The position numbers and the translations under genes are program-made. 40,806 nt of DNA, from positions 1 to 40,806 of IMG/VR virus record IMGVR_UViG_3300042731_011622; one strand, written 5' to 3'. Source of the DNA: a virus. This document shows, piece by piece, positions 1 to 7,694 of the stretch (its first letter is position 1; every line of letters starts with the position of its first letter). Under the pieces are notes generated by a model that saw only the letters and a list, made by a program, of their open reading frames with translations, was not told the origin of the DNA and made no database searches.

Positions 1-603
1 TCACGACCCGGCCTCCTGCGAGGCTAAGCCGCCGGTGGCCACCGGAATCCCCCAGGACAACGAGCCGCCGCACGTGATCTGGTTCGCGTGCGGGCCGCTC
101 TCTACGCACGCGTCTCCCCGAGGGCCGGTGTACGAGAAGAACGCCCGGTACGGCGGGCTCTGGTGTTCCCACGCACGGATGATGACCTCGGTCGCGGTCA
201 ACTCGATGGAGGCACAGACATAATCGAAGTAGCCCTCCTCGTAGTAGCCGCTGCAGTCCATCGAGAGCGGATACCACCTGAAGTGCAGGCTGACACCCGG
301 GAGCTGTGCGAACCAGCGGCATCGATTGTGGGGGTCCTGGGGCAGTACGTGCGTGCCGAGGAAGTTGCCCACGATCTCCGTGTAGTAGTAGCTCGTCAGG
401 CCCACCACGCGGCACCCGCACAGCGTGATCGGCCCGGAAAGCAGGAGCGTCCGATGGGCCGGCGTGTTCTCGCAGTACGGGCACGGTAGGCCGGGCGCGG
501 AGCCACAGCACGGGTCGGCTCCCGGCTCCGACAGGAGCCGTTCGCCGTTCGGTCCGAGCAGGAGCTCGCCGGTACCGGCCACGATGACGCGCTCACCTGA
601 CAT
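1..603 (-). CDS. Cys-rich distal tail protein (unknown function)
   Basis: Complete 200-residue frame with ATG at 603 and TGA at 1-3. I do not recognise a named family. The protein has eleven cysteines. They include a CC followed by a CPYC cluster at about residues 32-44, a CGC at about 62-64, and further singles towards the C-terminus. A Trp/Tyr-rich, probably beta-rich body lies between them. The N-terminal cluster could bind metal or form disulfides. It is the last gene of the structural operon, downstream of the tape measure and two other tail genes, so a tail-tip or receptor-contact role is plausible. That role is inferred from position only. The gene may be followed by further tail genes outside the window. 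Confidence 0.7.
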   Translation of the reverse strand: MSGERVIVAGTGELLLGPNGERLLSEPGADPCCGSAPGLPCPYCENTPAHRTLLLSGPITLCGCRVVGLTSYYYTEIVGNFLGTHVLPQDPHNRCRWFAQLPGVSLHFRWYPLSMDCSGYYEEGYFDYVCASIELTATEVIIRAWEHQSPPYRAFFSYTGPRGDACVESGPHANQITCGGSLSWGIPVATGGLASQEAGS

Positions 604-604
604 A

Positions 605-1438
605 TCAGCTCTCGGTCACTTCACACTTCTTCGTCGGCGGCCGTTCGCCGCCCACGAACCACAGCTTCCACTCGCCGGCGATGTACGAGGCCAGTCCCAG
701 ACTGCCGTCGTCCGCCGCCACGAACTGCCCGACCGACGTCCGGCCGTACTGCGGGGTCAGCTCTTCGGCGAGCCGGTAGTCGGCGGTTAGCTCCGGCGCC
801 CCCTCGGTAAAGATCGCGTACGTGTACGTGCAGGCGGTCGTCGCGTTGCCGGCGGAGCCGCCGTCGCATTTGCACTGCACGTGGATCGGCCCATTCACGG
901 CGGGGCCGAGCTGCACGACGCACCAGGCCACCGAGCCCGACCGGTGCTCGGCGTCCTGGACCCACAGCATCCGGGCACTGCCGACCGCGCAGCTCTTCAG
1001 CGACGCGACCACGCCGGCGGAGACGTCGGCGCAGGCGTGCAGCTCGGAGTCGATCGTGACCCGGGCGACGCAGACGCCGTCGACGAACGCCCGGCCGATC
1101 CCGCCGATCGGGATCGGTTCGAGCGTCACGACGAACCGCCCGACGTGTGCTGCCGTCGGCGTGGTGCCGGTCAGGACGACGCGCTCCTTGAAGGCGTCGG
1201 CGTCGTCGCTCGGCCAGATCAGCGGCCCGGAGATCCCGAGCACGCCGAACCGCGGGCAGACCGCGCCGGTGTCGTTGCGGACGGAGACGATGCCCGTCTG
1301 GCGAAAGTTGCTTCGCGGGGCGCCGCCTACGTTGAACTGCCGCTGCTGGTGTGCGGCGGCCGCGTCGACGAAAGCGTTGTACGCCGACGCCGGGATGTTG
1401 AGGACGTCTCCCGGGTTGACCTTCGAGAGATTGGCCAC
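605..1438 (-). CDS. Tail protein, unknown function
   Basis: 277 residues starting at a GTG that overlaps the TAG stop of the preceding gene, which implies translational coupling. No named domain is recognised. The N-terminus (ANLSKVNPGDVLNIPAS) is followed by a soluble, Gly/Val-rich, probably beta-structured chain with a CKCDGG segment near residue 195 and no membrane segment. The position, two genes after the tape measure, suggests a baseplate or tail-tip component. Family knowledge: genes after the tape measure in siphoviruses usually encode distal tail and tail-associated proteins. Assignment to a particular one is not possible from this sequence. Confidence 0.7.
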   Translation of the reverse strand: MANLSKVNPGDVLNIPASAYNAFVDAAAAHQQRQFNVGGAPRSNFRQTGIVSVRNDTGAVCPRFGVLGISGPLIWPSDDADAFKERVVLTGTTPTAAHVGRFVVTLEPIPIGGIGRAFVDGVCVARVTIDSELHACADVSAGVVASLKSCAVGSARMLWVQDAEHRSGSVAWCVVQLGPAVNGPIHVQCKCDGGSAGNATTACTYTYAIFTEGAPELTADYRLAEELTPQYGRTSVGQFVAADDGSLGLASYIAGEWKLWFVGGERPPTKKCEVTES

Positions 1439-2277
1439 TACGTAATCCCCAGGACGCTGAAGCTGCCGCGCGAACGGACTCGCTCAACGTACGCCCACCT
1501 CGGGACCACGATCGCCCGGCCGGACGCGGCCTCTTTCTCGCGGAAATGGACCCAGAGATATTCCCAGCCCTTCTTGGTGATGCCCGTGATGTCCCCGACC
1601 TGCAAGTCGGTCACGTTCGGGCTGGCGGCGAAGTGGAAATTGATGTCCCAATCAGCAGCGCAGTGGCGCGGCGCACCCACCGCCCCCAGAAACAGCACTT
1701 CATCGGCGTTGAACCCGAGGACCTCACCGTGCGGCAGCGTCACCGAGAACGCGTCATTGTTCGCGCTGCCGCGCAGGTAGTAGAGGGCGCGGATGTAGGC
1801 CGCCGTTATCGCCGAGTTCGGGACGTACCGCGGCACCTCGAACTTGAATACCGGCATTTCGATGTCGACGCCTTCGGGCTGTCCGTCGCCAACGCCGATC
1901 GCGTTCTTGAAGTTCTCGGCCGGATCCTCAACGCTGGCCGTGTACATTCCGATCGTTGCAATCGAGTGGGTCTTGTGCTCGGTCCCGCTCGTCATGTCGA
2001 AGCGGAAGCTCTGCTGCCCGGTCACGCGGCCGCGAGCGTAGTAGGCTGTGCCTTGCCACCGGGCATCGCTCACTGGCTCAATCCCGACGTACTGACGGGA
2101 CAGCAAGACTGCGCCGTCCCCGTAGAGGTCAAACGTAGCCGGCGTGGTGGTCAGCAATTCGATCCTGGCTTCCAGATCGCTTGACGCCCCGAAGATCATG
2201 TAGCGCAACTCGGCGGTCGCGTTCTCGCCGGTGGTCACGCGCTGACTTTCCCGCAACTCTTCCAGAGTGACCGCCAT
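1438..2277 (-). CDS. Distal tail protein candidate
   Basis: 279 residues, ATG at 2277, lying 8 bases after the tape measure stop. No signal peptide or membrane segment. The chain is rich in aromatic and beta-prone stretches, such as the segment ending in ARWQGTAYYARG around residue 80. In siphoviruses the gene directly after the tape measure is usually the distal tail protein (Dit). That synteny is the only basis for the call, because no Dit motif is evident. The stop codon overlaps the next gene's GTG start. Confidence 0.65.
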   Translation of the reverse strand: MAVTLEELRESQRVTTGENATAELRYMIFGASSDLEARIELLTTTPATFDLYGDGAVLLSRQYVGIEPVSDARWQGTAYYARGRVTGQQSFRFDMTSGTEHKTHSIATIGMYTASVEDPAENFKNAIGVGDGQPEGVDIEMPVFKFEVPRYVPNSAITAAYIRALYYLRGSANNDAFSVTLPHGEVLGFNADEVLFLGAVGAPRHCAADWDINFHFAASPNVTDLQVGDITGITKKGWEYLWVHFREKEAASGRAIVVPRWAYVERVRSRGSFSVLGIT

Positions 2278-2285
2278 ATTGAACC

Positions 2286-4637
2286 CTACCCGTGCGAGAA
2301 CTTGATGACGTCCAGCTTCTCTTCAACTCGCTTGACGCCTTTCACGACGTCCTCCGTCGCCTTGAGCGTGCGTTCGGCGACAGAGCTGGGGCCAAGACCT
2401 TGAACCGCGAACGGGTTGAACGTGCCGGCGGCGCTGGTCTGCGGGGCGATCGCGTTGGCGACCCTGGCGGCGACGTCGTCCATGTTCGGCAGCGCAACAG
2501 CCGCCGGGCGACCAGGGGCAGCCGGCAGGCCGGCTTCCTCGCGAGCTTTCGCCGCGGCCTTCAGAGCGGCGTCCAGGTCGGCCTTGGCTTGGGCGAGGGC
2601 ATCTTCAGCAGCCTTGGTTGCGGCGTCCGTTTCCTTACCGAGCGATTCAGAGGCTTCTCGATCGGCTTGGCCGATGCGCTCGAGCTCGGACTGATGGAAA
2701 TCGCTTTCTTTCTGCAGGGCAGCTTTTCGATCGGCCTCAAGCTGGTCGAGCGCGGCCGCGCTCTCGCTCTTCGCCCCTTCCGATTTCGCGGCGTATTGCT
2801 GATCAACAAGCGCTATTGCAGCCTGCTTCTGCTCGTCAGAGAGCAAGAAGTACGCATACTTCAGCTTGATCCAACGGACTTGGAGCCAGTGCTCTACCGC
2901 ATTCCATGCGTCCTTGATGCCGTCAACGATGCCGTACCACATGCGAGACATGAACGCCGTGGTCTCTACCCACGCAATCTTGATTCCGTGGCAACCGATC
3001 TCGAAGGCCGCCTGCGCCCCGTACCACATGTCGTACGCAATTCTGACAAAGAACTGCTTCGCAGCCAGCCACGCCTTGTTCAGCGCGCCGACCCCGGTTT
3101 TCCAGACCACCCGCAGCCCCGCCCACATCACCTGCGCGGCGAGCTGCATGTCGCCAGCGGCGAGGGCGTCGGAGATGCCCTTGAGCACCTTCGACGCGGT
3201 ATCACGCAGCCACCCCCACGTCTCGCCCAGCCAAGCCAGCGCGTCCGCTCCGGCACCGCTGTACACGACCAGTGCCGTTCCCAGCGTTGCGGCGGCCGTC
3301 ACCACCAGGCCGATCGGTGAAGCCATCGCGGCGAGCACGGCCGTAGTCGCGATCAGGGCCGCCTTCACGGCGACCAGGATCGTGCCCAGCCCGCCGAGTA
3401 CGAAGCCCGCCGCCTGAGCGGCCACGCCGAGCCCTACAAGCCCGGCGCCGAGGGCTCCGACGCCTACGACCGCCGCCGAGACCATGACGACGAGCTCGCG
3501 GTTCGCGCGAATCCACTGGGCGAATTGCCCGACGACGCGTGTGACGGCGTCGATGACCACGCGCAGTGGGCCGCCGAGCGATTCGCCGACGGCGATCGCC
3601 AGCCCCTCGATGGCGCTCTTCAGAATCGTCGCGTTGCCCTGGAGCGTGTTGAGCTGCGTGCCGGCGATCTTGGCTGCGGTCCCGCCCGACTCGCCGAGAG
3701 CGGCGGTGTACTCGCGCAGCTTATCCGCGCCCTGCGACAGGAGCTCGGCCACGCCGGCGGCAGTGCGGGCCGGGAAGATCCGCCCGAGGATGTCCAGCTT
3801 CTGGCCGCTGCCCATGCCCTCCATCGCCCGGTTCAGTTGGCCGATGATGTCGGCCAGCGGCCGGACGTTGCCGCTCGCGTCGGTGACGCTGACGCCGAGC
3901 TCCTTCAGCACGTCGGCAGCCTCACTGCTCGGGCTGGTCAGGGCCAGGATCGCCCCGCGCAGCGTGGTGCCGGCCATCTCGCCCTGGATGCCCGCGTTCG
4001 ACAGCAACTGGACCGCGGCGACGACTTCCTCAAAAGCGATCCCAGCCGACTTGGCGATCGGCCCGACGAATTTCATGGCGTCGCCGAGTTGATTGAGGTC
4101 GGTGTTGGCCGTCGTCATGGCCTTGGTCAGCACGTCCACGGCGTAGCCGAGCTGGTCAGCCTCCAGGCCCATGCCGGCCATGATCTTGGCGGCGATGTCC
4201 GCAGCCTGGGCGATCTCAAGCTGCCCGGCGGCGGCGAGGTTCAGGGTCGGCCCGATGGCTGTGAGGATCTTCTCGACGTCGTACCCCGCCAAGGCAAAGA
4301 AGCTCATCGCCTCGGCGGCCTGGCTGGCCGAGAAGACCGTGGTCTCGCCGAGGCGCTTGGCCTCGGTCGCGAGACGTTCGAAGTCCTTCCCCGTTGCCCC
4401 GGTGAGCGCCTGGACGCGGGCCATCTTCTGTTCGAAGTTGGCGAACACCTTCCCGCTGAGCGCTAGCGGGATAGCCGCACCGGCGCTGACGGCCACCATC
4501 CTCTGCCCGATCGAACGCACGCTGGCCCCGAACGCCTGCAGCCGGCGCTGGGCCGCCTTGAGCCCGGCGGCGATCTTGTCGTTCACGCCGAGCTCGACGT
4601 ACGCCCGGCCCGCTCGAATGCCTCGTGCGCCGGCCAT
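2286..4637 (-). CDS. Phage tail tape measure protein
   Basis: 783 residues, with GGAGG seven bases before the ATG at 4637. It sets tail length and becomes the channel for DNA ejection. The N-terminal ~330 residues look like the TP901-type tape measure core: an ATxAxxLGxTTxFSAxQAAEAM-like stretch near residue 90, then AAKIMAGMGLEADQL, and the ALTSPSSEAADVLKELGV segment. Residues ~375-455 hold long Ala/Gly/Val hydrophobic helices. Residues ~600-720 are an Ala/Glu/Lys-rich coiled coil. At about 1.5 angstrom per residue the length predicts a tail of roughly 115-120 nm, by the usual ruler rule. Longest gene of the tail module. Confidence 0.93.
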   Translation of the reverse strand: MAGARGIRAGRAYVELGVNDKIAAGLKAAQRRLQAFGASVRSIGQRMVAVSAGAAIPLALSGKVFANFEQKMARVQALTGATGKDFERLATEAKRLGETTVFSASQAAEAMSFFALAGYDVEKILTAIGPTLNLAAAGQLEIAQAADIAAKIMAGMGLEADQLGYAVDVLTKAMTTANTDLNQLGDAMKFVGPIAKSAGIAFEEVVAAVQLLSNAGIQGEMAGTTLRGAILALTSPSSEAADVLKELGVSVTDASGNVRPLADIIGQLNRAMEGMGSGQKLDILGRIFPARTAAGVAELLSQGADKLREYTAALGESGGTAAKIAGTQLNTLQGNATILKSAIEGLAIAVGESLGGPLRVVIDAVTRVVGQFAQWIRANRELVVMVSAAVVGVGALGAGLVGLGVAAQAAGFVLGGLGTILVAVKAALIATTAVLAAMASPIGLVVTAAATLGTALVVYSGAGADALAWLGETWGWLRDTASKVLKGISDALAAGDMQLAAQVMWAGLRVVWKTGVGALNKAWLAAKQFFVRIAYDMWYGAQAAFEIGCHGIKIAWVETTAFMSRMWYGIVDGIKDAWNAVEHWLQVRWIKLKYAYFLLSDEQKQAAIALVDQQYAAKSEGAKSESAAALDQLEADRKAALQKESDFHQSELERIGQADREASESLGKETDAATKAAEDALAQAKADLDAALKAAAKAREEAGLPAAPGRPAAVALPNMDDVAARVANAIAPQTSAAGTFNPFAVQGLGPSSVAERTLKATEDVVKGVKRVEEKLDVIKFSHG

Positions 4638-4640
4638 CTG

Positions 4641-5111
4641 TTATCCTCCGATGATCGCGTCGGCCCACATCCGCGGCAGGCGAGAGCGTTCCTTGTCCAG
4701 TGCGGGAGCCATGTACGGCTTGGGCTGGATCGTCACCACGACCTTCTCGTCAACGCCGACCTTGCGGCGTTTCTTCGCACGACGGCCAAGCGCGTACCGG
4801 TCCCCGAACTCGAGCGACCGCATCAGCAGCCGCTCCTCAGTCGCTCCGGCGCCCCTCGCACGCTCCGGGCCGGCAACCGACGTTCGAGTGCCGCGATCGA
4901 ATCCGGAGCGGACGCTTCGCTTCAGCCAGCGCGACCGCATGTACGGAGGATGCCCGGGCGGAGCCAGGCCCACCCTTCGCTGCATGCTGCCTTGAGCCAC
5001 ATCGCGAATCTCGTCCGCGGCCTGCGTCAGATTCCTGCGATTGGCCCGCTCGACCGCCCGCATGAACGGCCGGGCGTCAAACTGAAGCATACGCATCCGC
5101 ATCGACACCAT
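4641..5111 (-). CDS. Basic tail component, HK97 gp10-like (tentative)
   Basis: 156 residues, very rich in Arg/Lys. The start is ATG at 5111; other in-frame ATGs follow at residues 4, 6 and 8, so the exact start is uncertain. An N-terminal helix (RPFMRAVERANRRNLTQAA) and the C-terminal motif KPYMAPALDKERSRLPRMW resemble the HK97 gp10/tail-completion family, in which a conserved RP(F/Y)M..AL element precedes the final helix. Those proteins link the neck to the tail tube. Here the gene sits beside the tape measure rather than among the head-tail joining genes, which weakens the assignment. Confidence 0.55.
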   Translation of the reverse strand: MVSMRMRMLQFDARPFMRAVERANRRNLTQAADEIRDVAQGSMQRRVGLAPPGHPPYMRSRWLKRSVRSGFDRGTRTSVAGPERARGAGATEERLLMRSLEFGDRYALGRRAKKRRKVGVDEKVVVTIQPKPYMAPALDKERSRLPRMWADAIIGG

Positions 5112-5114
5112 GGT

Positions 5115-5360
5115 TCACCGGCTCGCTTGCTCACTGTCCGGCGGCTTCGTGGCTTCGATGAGCCGCTCGAACGTCCACTGGGACATCCACACGCCGGCGG
5201 CGGGCGCCGGCTCGCCCGCGTCCAGGTGCTGGACCTGGACGCGGGGGTCGTCGATCGTGATCGGGCTAACCGCCGGCGGCGGGGTCACTCGGATGCACCC
5301 CGTCAGAGCTAGCAGCAGTAGTACTGCCGCCGCCACTCGCGATACGGTTGACGAGCGCAC
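5115..5360 (-). CDS. Small lipoprotein overlapping the holin-like gene (o-spanin candidate)
   Basis: 81 residues from a GTG at 5360 with GGAGG six bases upstream. A basic N-terminus is followed by a hydrophobic stretch and a clear lipobox, LALTGC, at residues ~17-22, so the mature protein should be lipidated on Cys22. It is Pro-rich just after the Cys. The first 96 bases overlap the 3' end of the holin-like gene in another frame. A small Pro-rich lipoprotein nested into a neighbouring lysis gene resembles outer-membrane spanin (Rz1) organisation, but no inner-membrane spanin with a coiled coil is visible next to it. The function is an inference. Confidence 0.6.
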   Translation of the reverse strand: MRSSTVSRVAAAVLLLLALTGCIRVTPPPAVSPITIDDPRVQVQHLDAGEPAPAAGVWMSQWTFERLIEATKPPDSEQASR

Positions 5361-5580
5361 GCATCACCTCCTCTTTGAGCGCGGTGTCGTTGGTCGCGGT
5401 TCCCTGCTTCGCCAGGCCGCGGCCGACGGCGTAGAGCCCATCGGCGACGGCCGCGGCGGCGCAGGCCCAGTCCGCCGGCAGCCAGCCGGTCACGGCCGAC
5501 AGCAGGATCGCGACGTTGGCGGTCATCACCGCCCAGAACTCCGTGGTCTTCCACCCCGGCTTGGGGCTGGTCGTCGTCAT
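5266..5580 (-). CDS. Holin-like small membrane protein
   Basis: 104 residues, ATG at 5580, with GAAGGAGA just upstream. Two hydrophobic helices are visible: FWAVMTANVAILLSAVTGWL (~15-34) and an Ala-rich segment about 38-60. A soluble polar tail follows, ending in SSDGVHPSDPAAGG. Size and two-helix topology fit a holin that permeabilises the inner membrane for lysis. Two lipoprotein genes flank it, one overlapping its 3' end, which supports a lysis cassette. No endolysin was found beside it. A non-lytic membrane role cannot be excluded. Confidence 0.6.
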   Translation of the reverse strand: MTTTSPKPGWKTTEFWAVMTANVAILLSAVTGWLPADWACAAAAVADGLYAVGRGLAKQGTATNDTALKEEVMRALVNRIASGGGSTTAASSDGVHPSDPAAGG

Positions 5581-5613
5581 GACGTCTCCTTCCTAGTGGT
5601 TGGTCTTGGAGTC

Positions 5614-5919
5614 TCAGGTGCCGCCCGCCGGCTGCGTGGTCGGCGCCGGCCCCGCCAGCGACGCCGGCGGGCCGGTGAAGTCCACGTCGCCGTCGGCCTC
5701 GATCAGGGCATTCGGCCCGACACCGGCGCAGTTCCAGATCGACAGCGGCGCGCCCCAGGCGCGAAACAAAAACCGCCCGCGGAACTTCGACCGTTCGAGC
5801 GCGTTCAGCTCGCGCTCCATTTGCGTCGGCTCGGGGTTCTTGGAGAGCAGCGTCGCACACCCGGGCAGTCCCAGCAGGAGCCCCAGCAGCAGCACACACG
5901 CAATCGTCTTCGCAAACAT
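5614..5919 (-). CDS. Lipoprotein, unknown function
   Basis: 101 residues with a signal peptide (MFAKTIACVLLLGLLLGLPGCA) and lipobox LPGC, placing the acylated Cys at residue 21. The mature part is short and polar, with FRAWGAPLSIWNCAG around residues 52-66 and a Pro/Thr-rich tail. It lies three bases after the tail chaperone frame and just before the holin-like gene, so it belongs to the same transcript. It may help disrupt the outer membrane or block superinfection. Neither role is shown by the sequence. Confidence 0.65.
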   Translation of the reverse strand: MFAKTIACVLLLGLLLGLPGCATLLSKNPEPTQMERELNALERSKFRGRFLFRAWGAPLSIWNCAGVGPNALIEADGDVDFTGPPASLAGPAPTTQPAGGT

Positions 5920-5922
5920 CGG

Positions 5923-6210
5923 TCAGTCCTCCTCGTCATCAACGAAATAGGGCTTCAACTCCGCCATACTGCTCACTTCACGTTCGTCGGACTTCGCGTA
6001 CGGATCGAAGTCGGACGGCTCGAACGGCCTGGTCTTCGGGCCGCGGTGGCAGTTCGCCACGGTCATCATCAGCGCCGAGGCGCGAGCCCATTCGCCGCGC
6101 GACCGGGCCTCGGCCATGTCGGCGAGCTCGCGGAGCGTCAGCGGTCCGGGATCGACGCCAGCGACGCCGGCACACTGCCAGATCCAGCGTTCAAGCTCGT
6201 CTGGACTTGC
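5923..6210 (-). CDS. Second tail assembly chaperone frame (gpT-like), start not resolved
   Basis: This frame stays open upstream through the preceding chaperone gene. The protein-like part begins near SPDELERWIWQCAGVAG (about 6207) and runs through LTLRELADMAEARSRGEW to the Asp/Glu-rich C-terminus at 5923. The first in-frame ATG (6117) would cut off the WIWQCAGVAG block, which looks like the natural N-terminus of the domain. The frame is -1 relative to the upstream chaperone and overlaps it by roughly 70 bases. That matches the lambda G/GT layout, in which a ribosomal frameshift makes a fused chaperone. No classical slippery heptamer is obvious. The start given here is the domain edge, not a proven start codon. 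Confidence 0.6.
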   Translation of the reverse strand, partial: ASPDELERWIWQCAGVAGVDPGPLTLRELADMAEARSRGEWARASALMMTVANCHRGPKTRPFEPSDFDPYAKSDEREVSSMAELKPYFVDDEED

Positions 6211-6623
6211 TCGACGATTTGATCCACGTCGATCTCCGCCAGCTTCGTCTCGATCACGTCCCTCGCCCGATCCATCACGGTCTGCGTCACGTCGAGCACG
6301 CGATTCAGGTTCGCCCGATCCCTCGGGCTCGGGCAGAAATTTACGAGTTCCTTCAGCAGGGCCTTCGTGGCCGCGTCGATGGCGTCGCCGGCCATCGCCC
6401 GGCCGAAGTCCTCGTCGCTGACGCCCGCGGCGTCGGCCTGCGGCTTGCAGATCGCGTAGATCACGTCGCAGAGCAGGACCGGATCGCCGTAGAAGCGCTC
6501 GACGATCCTGTTGTCGAGAAAGTCGAGCAGGTTGACGTCGAGCAGACCGCGAACGCGCTTCATGGCGTTCACGTTGACGGCGAGCTGCCACTCGCGGTTC
6601 TCGTTGTCCTTGAAGACCTTCAC
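6138..6623 (-). CDS. Tail assembly chaperone (gpG-like)
   Basis: 161 residues from a GTG at 6623 with GGGAGGT eight bases upstream. It is a helical acidic protein: MKVFKDNENREWQLAVNVNA, then RGLLDVNLLDFLD and LLCDVIYAICKPQAD. Its order (tube genes, this gene, an overlapping -1 frame, tape measure downstream) is the hallmark of siphovirus tail assembly chaperones, which coat the tape measure while the tube polymerises. They are absent from virions. Three lysis-like genes and one other small gene are inserted between the chaperones and the tape measure here, which is unusual. Confidence 0.65.
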   Translation of the reverse strand: MKVFKDNENREWQLAVNVNAMKRVRGLLDVNLLDFLDNRIVERFYGDPVLLCDVIYAICKPQADAAGVSDEDFGRAMAGDAIDAATKALLKELVNFCPSPRDRANLNRVLDVTQTVMDRARDVIETKLAEIDVDQIVEQVQTSLNAGSGSVPASLASIPDR

Positions 6624-6661
6624 GGACAGTTACCTCCCTGGGCCGGCTCCCCGGCCCGTTG

Positions 6662-7261
6662 TTACCCCGCGGAGTCGTAGAGCACGCCCGCTCGAAACAT
6701 CGCCGCCTCCGTCCCACCCTGCGTGATCGTGACGTGCGTGATCGTCTCCGAGGCCAGCGGGTTCGCCGCCGTCTGCCCGTCGAGCCAAAACCACGGCTCG
6801 CCGGCGGCCAGCGGGATGGCCAGGACGACCGACGAATTGGCCCAGAAGAGCAGCTGCGACTTCTGGGAGCAGTGCGCGGCGATCGCCACCGCCAGATCGC
6901 CCACGAAGTCGATGTTGTGGACCTGCTGCTCCTGGACGGTGATCGTCGCGCTTTCCGGGGGCAGCACGTCGCCGGCGGCCCCGGTGAACGGCACGTCGTT
7001 GCCGACCACGACGCCAACCTCGGCGCCGTAGCAGCAGCCGCCCGTCCAGTAGATGTCCACCACGTCGCCCTCGGCGAAGCCGTGGCCGGTGCTGAGCGTC
7101 AGCGTGCCGGCGGTGTCGCTCGTGCGCGTGCTGAGCGTGCCGGACTTCGCCGCCGGCAGCGTCGGGTCCAGCCCGAGATGGGCGTCGGCCGTGCGTTTCG
7201 CTTCGCCGCCCAGCCCGATGCCGGCGATATGCCCGGTCAGTTGCAGTGTTCCGGTGGACAT
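6662..7261 (-). CDS. Virion structural protein, tail candidate
   Basis: 199 residues, ATG at 7261 with GGAGG six bases upstream. The N-terminus MSTGTLQLTGHIAGIGLGGE is followed by Thr/Ser/Gly-rich, beta-prone sequence and CCYGAEVGVVVG around residue 80. No named family is recognised. It lies between the tube protein candidate and the tail chaperone, where phages often encode a second tube or tail-decoration protein. The structural assignment is by position. Confidence 0.55.
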   Translation of the reverse strand: MSTGTLQLTGHIAGIGLGGEAKRTADAHLGLDPTLPAAKSGTLSTRTSDTAGTLTLSTGHGFAEGDVVDIYWTGGCCYGAEVGVVVGNDVPFTGAAGDVLPPESATITVQEQQVHNIDFVGDLAVAIAAHCSQKSQLLFWANSSVVLAIPLAAGEPWFWLDGQTAANPLASETITHVTITQGGTEAAMFRAGVLYDSAG

Positions 7262-7263
7262 GT

Positions 7264-7677
7264 TCAGCCTCCAATCCAGTCTCGGAGCGAGACGATCTTG
7301 ACGGAGATGTCGACCTTCACCACGTCACCCGCATCCTCCTTGCGGCTGCACTTGGTGACCGTGAAGTCGCCGTCCGGGCCCTCGCCGGTCTCGTCGAGGA
7401 TCTTCAGGGCGATCGGGGCGCCGGTGCGCCACGCGTTGCGGAACATCGCGTAGGCGGCCGCCGCCTCGGGATACTTGACGAGCGTGAAGTCGACGGCACA
7501 CGAGCGCGACACCTGCACCGTGGTCTCCATGCCGTCACCGCGACGTGTCACGAAGCTGACGGTGTTGGCGTCGCAATCCAGCGTGAGCCCCTCGATATCG
7601 AGCAGCTCGGCCGACGGCGACACGCCTTCGACGCCGTAGTACAGGTGGCCCTTGCGTCCGAGATAGAAAGTCGGCAT
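7264..7677 (-). CDS. Major tail (tube) protein candidate
   Basis: 137 residues, ATG at 7677 preceded by AGGAGG. It begins MPTFYLGRKGHLYYG. A segment near residues 29-45 (IEGLTLDCDANTVSFVTRRG) precedes DFTLVKYPEAAAAYAMFRNAW. This resembles the compact beta-sandwich tube proteins, whose strands carry short 'D.T' and 'F.V....' patterns. Its size and its position two genes upstream of the chaperones fit the major tail protein that polymerises into the tube. Identification is from layout and general fold features. The 199-residue neighbour is the alternative tube candidate. Confidence 0.55.
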   Translation of the reverse strand: MPTFYLGRKGHLYYGVEGVSPSAELLDIEGLTLDCDANTVSFVTRRGDGMETTVQVSRSCAVDFTLVKYPEAAAAYAMFRNAWRTGAPIALKILDETGEGPDGDFTVTKCSRKEDAGDVVKVDISVKIVSLRDWIGG

Positions 7678-7694
7678 GTCTCAATCCTCCTGCG

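Noticed and set aside
6211-7017. Upstream part of the second chaperone frame, open to 7017
   Set aside because: It reads Arg/Ser-rich nonsense inside two real genes. Only the 3' part from about 6210 looks protein-like.
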